This document shows positions 8,119 to 16,423 of a stretch of 64,000 bases of DNA, in pieces. How positions within the stretch are numbered: position 1 is the first letter of the stretch; each line of letters opens with the position of its first letter. Made by a program: the position numbers and the translations under genes. Under the pieces are notes generated by a model, which was not told the DNA's origin, ran no database searches, and saw only the letters and a program-made list of their open reading frames with translations. Source of the stretch: Anaerococcus vaginalis (GTDB lineage Bacteria > Bacillota > Clostridia > Tissierellales > Peptoniphilaceae); NCBI GenBank assembly GCA_018363915.1, contig JAGZMY010000007.1:1-64000 (forward strand), read 5' to 3'.

Positions 8119-8376
8119 TCAAAGGATAACAAAAATAGCTATACATCATGCTGCTGGGTTATAGGTGGCAGAAATCTTGCTGGTATATTTGCACAAAGGT
8201 CAAGACAAGCATATGCCAATTATAACTTAGGTTCAGACGGGGTTATTGTTTTGGGAGTTGATGAATCTAACATAGCGTGAACAACCTAATTTCATGGTGT
8301 TACAATAGAGCAGTACAATTGAAGTAGGGGACTCTACTGGAGGAGTTCAGCGGTTAGTTTCTGATTACGTTTTATG
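8119..8376 (+). pseudogene. N-acetylmuramoyl-L-alanine amidase relic
   Basis: Read with two frame changes, the DNA gives KITKIAIHHAAG-type, then IGGRNLAGIFAQRSRQAYAN and YNLGSDGVIVLGVDESNIA, and after a gap TIEVGDSTGGVQRLVSDYVL. These are the successive blocks of an amidase_2 cell-wall hydrolase, the type found in phage lysins and autolysins. It carries a stop at 8162-8164, a frame change at about 8160, a TGA at 8278-8280 where Trp is usual, and a deletion around 8281-8311. It is not functional. Confidence 0.75.
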
Positions 8377-8697
8377 TTGTTTGTATACAAACTTCTCCTT
8401 ATTGCTTTTGGAAATAGCATAAAGGTAAATAGATTATCTTTACCTTCTAGCTTTTTGCTAAGTTTGGGATACTTATTGGCTCATTAGCATTTGTATATTG
8501 TTATTTTTTTTGCAATATGAGATAATACTTATCAAGGAGGTAATTTTTTAAAAGCATACTAAATATAAGTAGAAATTGTTACATATAAAATAAAAGGAAA
8601 TATTCTTTATAGTGTTTCGTATATAGGAAGTAAGACAAAAATAAGTTTATCAATTAAGATTAAAATAGCAAAAGTACTACGCTAAATATTTTAATTT
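8377..8697. other. Non-coding gap upstream of the RiPP cluster
   Basis: No gene is seen. A weak hairpin AGGTAAA/TTTACCT lies near 8420-8446. The rest is AT-rich sequence without detectable coding similarity. Confidence 0.4.
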
Positions 8698-8726
8698 TTG
8701 CTTAATATATTTATGTATACTATAAT
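8698..8726 (+). promoter_or_regulatory. Candidate promoter of the RiPP precursor gene
   Basis: TTGCTT (8698-8703), 17 bp, TATAAT (8721-8726). The predicted transcript would start almost at the ribosome binding site AAGGAG (8733-8738), giving a very short leader. Confidence 0.4.
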
Positions 8727-8743
8727 TTTTAAAAGGAGAAAAT

Positions 8744-8884
8744 ATGGATTATAATATTGAAAAAATAGAAGATATAAAATTTGAAGATATAGAATTAAAT
8801 GAAGATCTAAAAAAAGAAGTCGAAGAGTTAGAGACTGAGTTGTCAGGCTGTGGTAATAACTGTAATGGAGATACACCTAAGTAA
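8744..8884 (+). CDS. Candidate RiPP precursor peptide, 46 residues
   Basis: The gene starts at ATG 8744 after AAGGAG. The peptide has a strongly acidic leader (15 Asp/Glu, including EDLKKEVEELETEL) and a short C-terminal core SGCGNNCNGDTPK with two Cys (36 and 40) in a C-x3-C pattern. It has no homology that I recognise. The assignment rests on architecture: leader/core composition, and position directly before a JAMM-type protein, a radical SAM/SPASM enzyme and an ABC exporter. By analogy with sactipeptides and ranthipeptides, the Cys side chains may be linked to backbone or side-chain carbons of nearby Asn, Gly or Thr; which residues is unknown. Confidence 0.75.
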   Translation: MDYNIEKIEDIKFEDIELNEDLKKEVEELETELSGCGNNCNGDTPK

Positions 8885-8928
8885 GTTTAGTTCTAATTAT
8901 TTATAACTAATTTATTTCTACTAGTAGT

Positions 8929-9390
8929 ATGCACATAAGAAATATCGATGTAATAATAAAAGAGTTAAGAAAAAAAATAAATATAAATAAAGAGGTTGAG
9001 TATGGATATTTCCTCGGTCTTGAATATATCAAGGGTGAATTTATCATTAAGTCTAAAATTGATTTGCTTGGTGAAAGGCCTCATAATGATGAGATTGAAA
9101 AAATTGTATTATCAAAAAATATTATTTCAAAATTTATAATGTGGTGCAAGCAAAGAGACTATATACCTATGGTTATCCATACACATCCTTTTTATTTACC
9201 TAATGAGCAAATATCTTTTTCTCATGTTGATTATAGATTTAATAATAGTTTTATAAACTTTGGTCATAAATGTGGTTTATATGAATTTGTTTTTATGGTA
9301 ACTAATTGTATTAGCTATCAAATTATATACTATAACAATACATACGAAGAGGAAATAATGGGGTTTATAGAAAATGTTAACAGAAAATGA
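8929..9390 (+). CDS. JAB/JAMM-fold protein, putative peptidase of the RiPP cluster
   Basis: This 153-residue protein carries H84-T-H86-P followed by S98-H-V-D101, the JAMM zinc metalloprotease motif (H-x-H ... S-x2-D), with an upstream Glu candidate in KEVEYGYFLG (about 22-24). The spacer between HxH and S-x2-D is 11 residues, about four longer than in RadC-like JAMM proteins. No ribosome binding site is obvious, and the radical SAM start lies 17 bp inside its 3' end, so the two are coupled. The likely role is to cleave the leader from the modified peptide, since the exporter lacks a C39 peptidase domain; this is inferred. Confidence 0.7.
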   Translation: MHIRNIDVIIKELRKKININKEVEYGYFLGLEYIKGEFIIKSKIDLLGERPHNDEIEKIVLSKNIISKFIMWCKQRDYIPMVIHTHPFYLPNEQISFSHVDYRFNNSFINFGHKCGLYEFVFMVTNCISYQIIYYNNTYEEEIMGFIENVNRK

Positions 9391-10654
9391 TTTTATAGTA
9401 GAGAAAAAAGATGGTGCATATTTCATTCTTTATAAGAAGACTCTAGTTTATAAGAAATTGAATGAAAATAATTTTAAAATTTTCAAAGAAAACCTAGATA
9501 AACAAGGTAGAATCTCTCTTCATGGAAATATAGAGTTTGAAAATTATGTAGATAATATATTTGCCAGAGATATAGATGATAAGTTAAAAGAAAAATACGA
9601 TGAGAAGAAATTATCAAAACTAGAGTTGATTTTAAATAATTCATGTAATTTAGATTGCAAATATTGCTATGCCAGTGGGGGTAATTATGGAATAGAGAAT
9701 AATTTTATGAAGCCTCAAGAAGCTATCAATTATATAGATGATTTGCTTGCGAGTGGAATTGATGAGATTAATGTTGTAATGTTTTTTGGAGGGGAACCCC
9801 TTTTAAGCTTTAATACAATCGTAGCTGTTGTTAAAAAATTTAGTGAATTGTTTAAAAACGGAAAAATAGGAAAAATTCCAAAATATACAATAGTTACCAA
9901 TGGAACATTGATTAATGAGAAGATTGCTAGATTTTTTTATGAAGAAGATTTTCAAGTCACTGTATCTATAGATGGCAATCCCTATCTACACAATTATCTG
10001 AGACCTTATAAAAATGGAAATCCTTCCTTTGATGATGTTGATAAGGCAATAAATCTCTTGCAAAAATATAATGTTAATATTGGAATACTTGAAATTACAT
10101 ATACTAAATTCCATGAAAATAATAATATAAGTAAAAAGGATTTAGAGGATTATTTTAAAAATAGATACGGCGATATAAGTCTTTATATTACAAATTGTTC
10201 AGGCGATAACATCTATGCTATTGACGTTAATAAGTTTGTTGAAAATGATATTATATATGAAAAAAATGTAAAACTTTCTGTTTTAAGAAAACTACTTGGA
10301 AAAGGTAATTATAAAATATGCTGTGATGCTGGAAGTGGCTCTTTTGCGATTTCGCCTACAGGAACTATCATACCTTGTCATTTTTTTATGGGACATAATG
10401 AATATCTTATGGGACAACTTCCAAAGACAAATTTAGCAAATAAAGAGACGTTGGATATAAATTATATATTTAGAAATACAGATAAAAGAATAAGTGATGA
10501 TTGTTCGGATTGTTGGATAAGAGATTTGTGTGCGGAATGTCCAGCTTCAATTTTAATACAAAACAAAGAAAAGATTAATGAAAGCTGTTCTATAAAAAGA
10601 ATTAAAAGAGAGAAGATTATAAGAGATTTTATTAGGAATGGAGATATATATTAG
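9374..10654 (+). CDS. Radical SAM/SPASM peptide maturase
   Basis: This 426-residue enzyme has the radical SAM [4Fe-4S] motif C91-x3-C95-x2-C98 (SCNLDCKYCYA), the GGEP motif (139-142) and a Cys-rich C-terminal SPASM domain (C316, C317, C335, C377, C380, C386, C389, C405; CSDCWIRDLCAECP) that would hold auxiliary clusters. Residues 1-75 form a small domain ahead of the barrel that could bind leader peptide. Such enzymes make thioether or C-C crosslinks in Cys-containing precursors. It lies between the JAMM gene and the exporter with overlaps on both sides, so the four genes act as one operon. Confidence 0.9.
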   Translation: MLTENDFIVEKKDGAYFILYKKTLVYKKLNENNFKIFKENLDKQGRISLHGNIEFENYVDNIFARDIDDKLKEKYDEKKLSKLELILNNSCNLDCKYCYASGGNYGIENNFMKPQEAINYIDDLLASGIDEINVVMFFGGEPLLSFNTIVAVVKKFSELFKNGKIGKIPKYTIVTNGTLINEKIARFFYEEDFQVTVSIDGNPYLHNYLRPYKNGNPSFDDVDKAINLLQKYNVNIGILEITYTKFHENNNISKKDLEDYFKNRYGDISLYITNCSGDNIYAIDVNKFVENDIIYEKNVKLSVLRKLLGKGNYKICCDAGSGSFAISPTGTIIPCHFFMGHNEYLMGQLPKTNLANKETLDINYIFRNTDKRISDDCSDCWIRDLCAECPASILIQNKEKINESCSIKRIKREKIIRDFIRNGDIY

Positions 10655-12243
10655 TGAAAAAATATGTATTAAGAAATAAATTTATTCTTTTTATGTCAGT
10701 TATTTTTGGAGTCTTGGAAGTTGTTTTTACATACTTATATGTAAGACAAAGCTCAAGAATAATTGATGTAGTAATGAACAAGTCAAATGATACGTATAGT
10801 AAGGTTATTATTTTATCTATTTTATATGTACTATTATTAATCATCTTTCATTATATATTCAATAGATTAGCATTAGCATTTTCTAAAAATATTATTAATA
10901 ACTTAAGGCATGATTATATAGAGGGGCTACTAGATAGTAAAACATCTCTATTTTTTAAAGTTAATAAGGGAGAGCATCTAAGTCATATTGATCAGGATGT
11001 AGATCAGCTAAGGATGGAATATTTATATATTTTTCCATATGCCTTGATTGGTATTGGCAGAGCTATAGTCTATACAATAGGTCTATACAAAATACACCCT
11101 TATATGCTTATCACTACATTTTTATTTGTCATATTACCAGCTCTCGCATCTAAAATATTTACAGGAAGGATATCTAAGAGTCAGATAGAACGTTCAGGTA
11201 AATATTCTAAATATATAGATGAGTTAAATGAGTTATTGGATGGATACTTGGTAATTAAGGAATCTAGAAACAATGATTATTTTCTCGAGAAATTTGATAA
11301 AGCTAATAATGAATTATTAAAAGCTATAAATAGTTTTTCAATTAATAGCCGTATGCTTAGTCAGACTCTATTTGGTTTAAATGTCTTTTCAACCTTACTT
11401 GTTACTTTTATAGGAGGGATACTTGTAAAAAACGCCTTAATTCAAATGTCTGACTTACTTGCTTCCTTAAGCTTAGTTTCTATCGCCACTGCGTCTTTTG
11501 CAGATACATTTAGATTTATAGTCCAACTTTTATCAACTAGAGAACTTAGGAATATTGTGATATCTAAAATACCAAATGAAAAGATTGATAAGAAGATTGA
11601 AAAGCTTCCAAAATTAGATTTAACCATAAATAATTTATCTTTTTCTTATGGAGATAAGAAAGTTTTTTCTGATATGAATATAGATATTGAAAAGAATATG
11701 GCTTATGCAATAATTGGACCGTCTGGTTCTGGAAAATCTACCCTTGCCAAGATATTAATGAGGATAAATCCTTCCTATGAAGGGAAAATAACTTTTGAAA
11801 ATGGTGATTTCAAAGATTTTAAAGAGCTTGAGTTATATGAAACTATATATTATATACCGCAAGAGCCTGTAGTATTCGAAGATACATTTATAAATAATAT
11901 TACGATGGGAAGAAGTGATATTGATATGGCTAAATTAGATGAAATAATTGATAGAGTTGGACTAGATAGTGTTTGTAATGATAAGAAAGAAAGTCTGATT
12001 AAAAATGATAGTCTTTCTGGTGGAGAGAAGAAGAAGCTTGAAATTGCTAGAGCCTTATATAGAGGGGCGGATGTACTTATATTCGACGAGCCAACCAGTG
12101 GGCTTGACCCAGAAAGTGCTAGGGTAATAGATGTACTAATAGAATCTCTAGATTATTATACAAGAATTGTCATAACCCACAATCAAGATGAATCTTATTT
12201 GGATAGGTTCGACAAGGTTATTAATATAGAAAACTACAAATAA
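10654..12243 (+). CDS. ABC exporter, fused membrane and ATPase domains
   Basis: A 529-residue half-transporter with about five to six membrane helices in residues 1-300 and an ATPase domain (about 322-529): Walker A GPSGSGKST, signature LSGGEKKKLEIARAL, Walker B VLIFDEP, and ITHNQ as H-loop. It starts with GTG sharing the last base of the upstream stop codon. No N-terminal C39 peptidase is present, so it should export an already trimmed peptide. It resembles generic MsbA/LanT-type exporters and works presumably as a homodimer. Confidence 0.85.
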   Translation: MKKYVLRNKFILFMSVIFGVLEVVFTYLYVRQSSRIIDVVMNKSNDTYSKVIILSILYVLLLIIFHYIFNRLALAFSKNIINNLRHDYIEGLLDSKTSLFFKVNKGEHLSHIDQDVDQLRMEYLYIFPYALIGIGRAIVYTIGLYKIHPYMLITTFLFVILPALASKIFTGRISKSQIERSGKYSKYIDELNELLDGYLVIKESRNNDYFLEKFDKANNELLKAINSFSINSRMLSQTLFGLNVFSTLLVTFIGGILVKNALIQMSDLLASLSLVSIATASFADTFRFIVQLLSTRELRNIVISKIPNEKIDKKIEKLPKLDLTINNLSFSYGDKKVFSDMNIDIEKNMAYAIIGPSGSGKSTLAKILMRINPSYEGKITFENGDFKDFKELELYETIYYIPQEPVVFEDTFINNITMGRSDIDMAKLDEIIDRVGLDSVCNDKKESLIKNDSLSGGEKKKLEIARALYRGADVLIFDEPTSGLDPESARVIDVLIESLDYYTRIVITHNQDESYLDRFDKVINIENYK

Positions 12244-12314
12244 TTATTTTAGATAAATATACGCTACATTATCTTTAGTCAAGTCCATAATATTGTGTTA
12301 TTTTATCTAGCACA

Positions 12315-12386
12315 ATCTTAGCTATCAAATTCTAATATATAGCTAAGATGATGCCATCCAATCCTCATTGAACTAATGAGGATTGG
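12315..12386. repeat. Two adjacent perfect palindromes
   Basis: ATCTTAGCTAT (12315-12325) pairs with ATAGCTAAGAT (12339-12349). CCAATCCTCATT (12358-12369) pairs with AATGAGGATTGG (12375-12386). No T-run follows on either strand. They lie between the exporter gene and the transposase relic. They may mark the old end of the insertion sequence or act as a weak terminator. Confidence 0.65.
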
Positions 12387-12424
12387 TCCTAATGAGCCGA
12401 CAGGCAAGATATTAATTGCATATT

Positions 12425-12905
12425 TAATTCTCCGTCCAGAAATATTCTTTTCACTTTTTCGCGTCTTCTAACATCTTTATTTAGTCTTTCTAAACAGTTT
12501 ATGTTTCTTAATCTACTATGGATTATCATTTCCAAGATAAGTAAAGGCATCTTAAAATCCTTCACCTAAAATATTTAAGCTATTCTGGTATTTCTTTTCG
12601 ATTTAATATTTTGAAAAAAACTTATTTTTTTGAGCGAGCAAGCTCGACATATTGCATTTTAAATAGTGATTTTATGTCTAATTTAGATACTTATGAAATT
12701 TTCTTCAGCGCTTTAGATAAGATATTTCTTAAGAAATAGACCTGAAATCTTTACTATGTAACATCTATGAATGTTTATTTTATTATTTTTACTATTCCTT
12801 TGTGAACATCATAGATATTATCATTTTAATACCTGATAATCCTCTTTCTTTTTTTACTAAAAAATCGTGCTGACAGAAGTTTCATCTACTTCTACCAACA
12901 GATTT
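12425..12905 (-). pseudogene. IS256-family transposase relic
   Basis: Translated on the minus strand with several frame changes, blocks in order read LLVEVDETSVST, GLSGIKMIIS, HKGIVKIIK, FQVYFLRNILSKALKKIS, and finally LRNINCLERLNKDVRRREKV followed by KRIF. These match the order of conserved blocks in IS256/Mutator transposases (the catalytic Asp region, the VHFxRN block, and the C-terminal NxxERLNxxVRRRxKV block). Multiple stops and a missing middle part show it is dead. The first about 150 residues of the family are absent. Confidence 0.75.
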
Positions 12906-12922
12906 ATTATAGAACCGGAATT

Positions 12923-12957
12923 AATAGCACTTATGACTGTAGGTGCTATTTTTATAT
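12923..12957 (+). terminator. Hairpin with T-run upstream of DUF3847-like copy 2
   Basis: AATAGCAC (12923-12930) pairs with GTGCTATT (12943-12950), then TTTTA. It sits 20 bp before the DUF3847-like gene, as at the other two copies, although its stem sequence is different. Confidence 0.7.
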
Positions 12958-12975
12958 TACAAGAAAGGGATAAGT

Positions 12976-13266
12976 ATGAAAAACTTAGAACAAATAAGAC
13001 AAGATTCAAAAGAAATAAAAGATAAAATAGACGATACAGAAGAAAGATTAAGGCAACTAAAAAATCAAGAACAAAAGATATTAAAACAAGATATAGTAAA
13101 AAGAAGAAAAGAAAGAACTCATAGGCTCATAACAAGAGGAGCAATCTTAGAAAGCCTTATAGAAAATGCAGAAGAACTAACAGACGAAGAAATAAAAATA
13201 CTACTAGAAGAAGCAACAAAGACAAAAGAATTTAAAGAAACACTAAAAATAATGAGAGAAAATTAA
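12976..13266 (+). CDS. DUF3847-like small coiled-coil protein, copy 2
   Basis: A 96-residue protein, the only full-length, uninterrupted copy of the three. It has an N-terminal coiled coil (about 3-45, EQIRQDSKEIKDKIDDTEER), the RKERTHRLITRGAILESL block and an acidic/basic tail (EEATKTKEFKETLKIMREN). ATG 12976 follows AAAGGGATAAGT. It is nearly identical to copies at 6910 and 17562 at the DNA level, implying recent duplication or recombination. Family members are mobile-element genes of unknown biochemical role. Confidence 0.75.
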   Translation: MKNLEQIRQDSKEIKDKIDDTEERLRQLKNQEQKILKQDIVKRRKERTHRLITRGAILESLIENAEELTDEEIKILLEEATKTKEFKETLKIMREN

Positions 13267-13505
13267 GAAAAATAAAATAACCAAATCTTTTTATTAAGAA
13301 TAACAATAGCAGGACTTGTAATAATGCCATTGCAATGCTAGGGCTTGCGAAGATTGTGGTACTAGTTTCGTATCATTAATATGAAATTAAAAGACCAATT
13401 AAAATAATATTACTGATTGTTATTCAAAAATCAGTTAAAAATTATGTTGTTTTTATAGTTTTGTTATATTTACCTCTTATAATAAAATCATCAAAGGAGG
13501 AAATT

Positions 13506-14249
13506 ATGTCCGAAAAAGTACTTGAAATAAAAAATTTATGTAAATCTTATGGTAAAAGAAAGATTATAAATGATCTGAATATGACTGTGTTTAAAGGAGA
13601 TGTTTATGGTTTTCTTGGAGCAAATGGAGAGGGGAAAACAACTACTATTAGAATGATTACATCATTAATTAGGTCTGATTCAGGAGAAATTTTAATAAAT
13701 GAAAAGTCTGTAATAAAAAATAGAGATCAAGCAATTAAAAATATAGGTGCTATGGTAGAAGCTCCTAAGTTTTATGAAAACCTATCTGGATATGAAAATT
13801 TAAAATTAATGGCAAAACTAATTGATGGCACTAGTGATAAAGATATTGACAAATTACTTGAATTAGTAGGTCTAAAAGATAGGAGCAAAGATAAATTTGC
13901 CTCATACTCCATGGGTATGAAACAAAGACTTGGTATTGCTAATGCTTTATTAGGAAATCCAGATTTAATAATTTTAGATGAGCCTACCAATGGACTAGAT
14001 CCGTATGGTATGAGGGATATAAACGAACTTATAGTATCTTTGGCAAAAACTTCTAATAAAACATTTATAATCTCATCCCATCTTCTCCATGAAATGGAAG
14101 GTATTTGCAATAGAGTTGGAATTTTACATGACGGAAAATTATGTATAGAAGGTGATGTAAAAAAATTAGTTTCAGGAAATAATGTATCTAATCTTGAAGA
14201 ACTGTTCTTTGATAAAGTAGGTGGGAAAAATGAAAGCATTAATTATTAA
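13506..14249 (+). CDS. Lantibiotic-immunity type ABC ATPase (LanF-like)
   Basis: The 247-residue ATPase has Walker A GANGEGKTT (38-46), signature YSMGMKQR (134-141) and Walker B LIILDEP (154-160). At the Q-loop the sequence is IGAMVEAPKFYENL with Glu85 in place of Gln; this E-loop is a known mark of LanF proteins that expel lantibiotics from the membrane. ATG 13506 follows AAAGGAGG. Two permease genes and a two-component system follow with overlaps or gaps below 12 bp, the LanFEG-RK order. No lantibiotic synthesis genes are near it. Confidence 0.85.
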   Translation: MSEKVLEIKNLCKSYGKRKIINDLNMTVFKGDVYGFLGANGEGKTTTIRMITSLIRSDSGEILINEKSVIKNRDQAIKNIGAMVEAPKFYENLSGYENLKLMAKLIDGTSDKDIDKLLELVGLKDRSKDKFASYSMGMKQRLGIANALLGNPDLIILDEPTNGLDPYGMRDINELIVSLAKTSNKTFIISSHLLHEMEGICNRVGILHDGKLCIEGDVKKLVSGNNVSNLEELFFDKVGGKNESINY

Positions 14250-14955
14250 TGAATTAGAGAAAATCATAAAATCAAAGATAGGATATGTATTTTTATTGTC
14301 AGCTGGGCTCTTAATTTTGATGAATATTACCATGTATGATCCAAAAGAAGGCATGTGGAATATTGATAGTTTTTATACTTTTCCTGCAAGCCTTTTAGAT
14401 ATTTATATGCAAATATTAATATTTTTCATACCAATTTTAGCAAATGTCTTAGTAACTAAGGATCTAGTAGCAGGCACAATGAAATTGAGCATATTGAAAG
14501 AACCGTCAAGAATTAAAAATCTAGTCAGCAAACAAATTGCCTTTATTATATTTTGCATAATGGCAACCACAATTTTTGTTCTCTTGTGCTATTTATTTGG
14601 AATCCTATATTTTAAAAATATGAGTTATTTATCTTTAACAAGACAAGGATTTACAAAAGCTAGTGATCTAATATATACATTCTTAACTTATGGGAAGATT
14701 CTTTTACCAACAATTACCTACGGCTTATTAAGTATGTCAATAGGATTATTTATTGAAAATGTAAGCCTAGCAAATATCATTTCTATTGTTGGTCTTATAT
14801 TTTTCTTTAATACAAGTATGGGAGAAAAATTTACAATGATAAAAAATGTGTCGGCTAATGAAATTAGTATTCTAATATTAGCAAGCGGGATACTATTAGC
14901 TTTATTTTTAATAATAAGCAATATTTATTTAGAAAAGAAAGATATTTTATATTAG
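14230..14955 (+). CDS. Lantibiotic-immunity type permease (LanE-like)
   Basis: The 241-residue membrane protein has about six hydrophobic segments (about 14-33, 51-72, 93-118, 150-170, 176-196, 210-232). ATG 14230 is chosen over GTG 14221 because GGTGGG precedes it. It overlaps the ATPase gene by 20 bp. Length and topology fit MutE/EpiE-like permeases. Confidence 0.8.
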   Translation: MKALIINELEKIIKSKIGYVFLLSAGLLILMNITMYDPKEGMWNIDSFYTFPASLLDIYMQILIFFIPILANVLVTKDLVAGTMKLSILKEPSRIKNLVSKQIAFIIFCIMATTIFVLLCYLFGILYFKNMSYLSLTRQGFTKASDLIYTFLTYGKILLPTITYGLLSMSIGLFIENVSLANIISIVGLIFFFNTSMGEKFTMIKNVSANEISILILASGILLALFLIISNIYLEKKDILY

Positions 14956-14963
14956 GATGAGAT

Positions 14964-15731
14964 ATGAAAAAATTTATAGATTTTGAGTTATATAAACAAA
15001 GGAAAAATAAGTTTTATTATCTATTTTTTCTAATAATTTTAATTTCTCATATAGTAAAAGCGAATCAATTTATTCATACGGATATGAATTGGAGGTCATT
15101 TCCCTTAGTTTCAGTTCCGGATACAGTTTTGTTTTTAGTCTTATTTGTGATTTATATATCATCAGATTTAACAGCTATAGAGTTTGAAAAAGGTCTTATC
15201 AAATTATCAATAATGATAAATGGAGATCGAAAAAATTTAATAAAAGCAAAAATATTAACTATAATCATGTGGCTAATAGCCTTAGTGATTTTTGATATAA
15301 TTTCATCTTTTTTGGTTGGCAAAACAATGCTTAATGACGGAACAGTTTTAATTTCTGATGAAAAAGCTATTTTGTTTGGAGGAGTAAAGTTAGAGGGAAT
15401 AAGAGCCTTTATTAGTGTATTTTTTAGTGAAATTTCTATTATTTTGCCACTAATATGTTTAGCTATGTTTATTGTATATGCTGGTCTTTTTTTAAAAAAT
15501 GCTTCAACTGTTATGGGAATGGGATTTTTATATTATATTCTAAGCTTAATAGGTCCTGAAAAATTAAAATATTTATTTTTAGTAAGACATGTCTATAAAA
15601 TACCATCTATTTTAATAAAAGGGGAATTTGGTATTGAACTTAGCTTGTATATTGCAATATCTTTAATAGGTATATTAATCTTATATTTTGTCAATATTTC
15701 CTATTTTAAAAGGGTAGAAATATTAAAATAG
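14964..15731 (+). CDS. Lantibiotic-immunity type permease (LanG-like)
   Basis: The 255-residue membrane protein with about six helices lies eight bases after the first permease gene. The two permeases have similar size and topology but little sequence identity, as expected for the heterodimeric E and G subunits that pair with one LanF ATPase. Confidence 0.8.
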   Translation: MKKFIDFELYKQRKNKFYYLFFLIILISHIVKANQFIHTDMNWRSFPLVSVPDTVLFLVLFVIYISSDLTAIEFEKGLIKLSIMINGDRKNLIKAKILTIIMWLIALVIFDIISSFLVGKTMLNDGTVLISDEKAILFGGVKLEGIRAFISVFFSEISIILPLICLAMFIVYAGLFLKNASTVMGMGFLYYILSLIGPEKLKYLFLVRHVYKIPSILIKGEFGIELSLYIAISLIGILILYFVNISYFKRVEILK

Positions 15732-15742
15732 GAGAGGATAGG

Positions 15743-16423
15743 ATGAGTAGAATTTTAATCGTAGAAGATGAACTTGACTTGGCAAATATAATAAAAGATT
15801 ATCTAGAAAAAGAGCTATATGAGGTAGAAATTTGTTCTCAAGGAGATGAGGCAATAGAAATTTTTGATAAATTTAAGCCGTCCTTGGTAATATTAGATTT
15901 AATGCTTCCAGGTATGAATGGTTATGAAATCTGCCAAAATATAAGAATAAAATCTACAATACCGATTTTGATTCTGTCAGCAAAAATTGATGAATTTGAT
16001 AAGGTAAAGGGACTTGATCTTGGAGCAGATGATTATATTACCAAACCCTTTAGACCAAGAGAATTACTTGCAAGAGTTAATGCTCAGCTAAGAAGAAGCC
16101 AAGTTTTTAATAAGGAAAATCTTGAAATAATAGACATAGAAAATATCAGAATATATACTAAGGAATATAAGGTAGAAAAAGATAGTAGAGATCTTGATTT
16201 AAGTAGAAATGAATTTGAACTTTTGATGTTTTTATCTAAAAATCCAAGACAAGTTTTTAGTCGAGAACAACTATATGATAGAATATGGGGCTTCGATAGT
16301 TATGGAGATTTAAATACTGTAACCGTTACTATAAACAGACTCCGCCAAAAAATCGAAGATAATCCAAAGAATCCAAAATATATTTTAACAGTTTGGGGAG
16401 TAGGTTATAAATTTGAAATCTAA
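15743..16423 (+). CDS. OmpR-family response regulator of the immunity operon
   Basis: The 226-residue protein has a receiver domain (E8-D9 acidic pair, phosphoacceptor D52, K101 in ITKPF) and a winged helix ending VWGVGYKF. It sits 11 bp after the second permease and overlaps the kinase gene by 11 bp. This matches LanR-type control of LanFEG operons, where the external peptide induces its own immunity genes. Confidence 0.9.
   Translation: MSRILIVEDELDLANIIKDYLEKELYEVEICSQGDEAIEIFDKFKPSLVILDLMLPGMNGYEICQNIRIKSTIPILILSAKIDEFDKVKGLDLGADDYITKPFRPRELLARVNAQLRRSQVFNKENLEIIDIENIRIYTKEYKVEKDSRDLDLSRNEFELLMFLSKNPRQVFSREQLYDRIWGFDSYGDLNTVTVTINRLRQKIEDNPKNPKYILTVWGVGYKFEI

Noticed and set aside
13772..14239. 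155-codon frame on the minus strand
   Set aside because: It is antisense to the LanF-like ATPase, whose motifs are clear; Ser/Leu/Pro-rich composition is that of a shadow frame.
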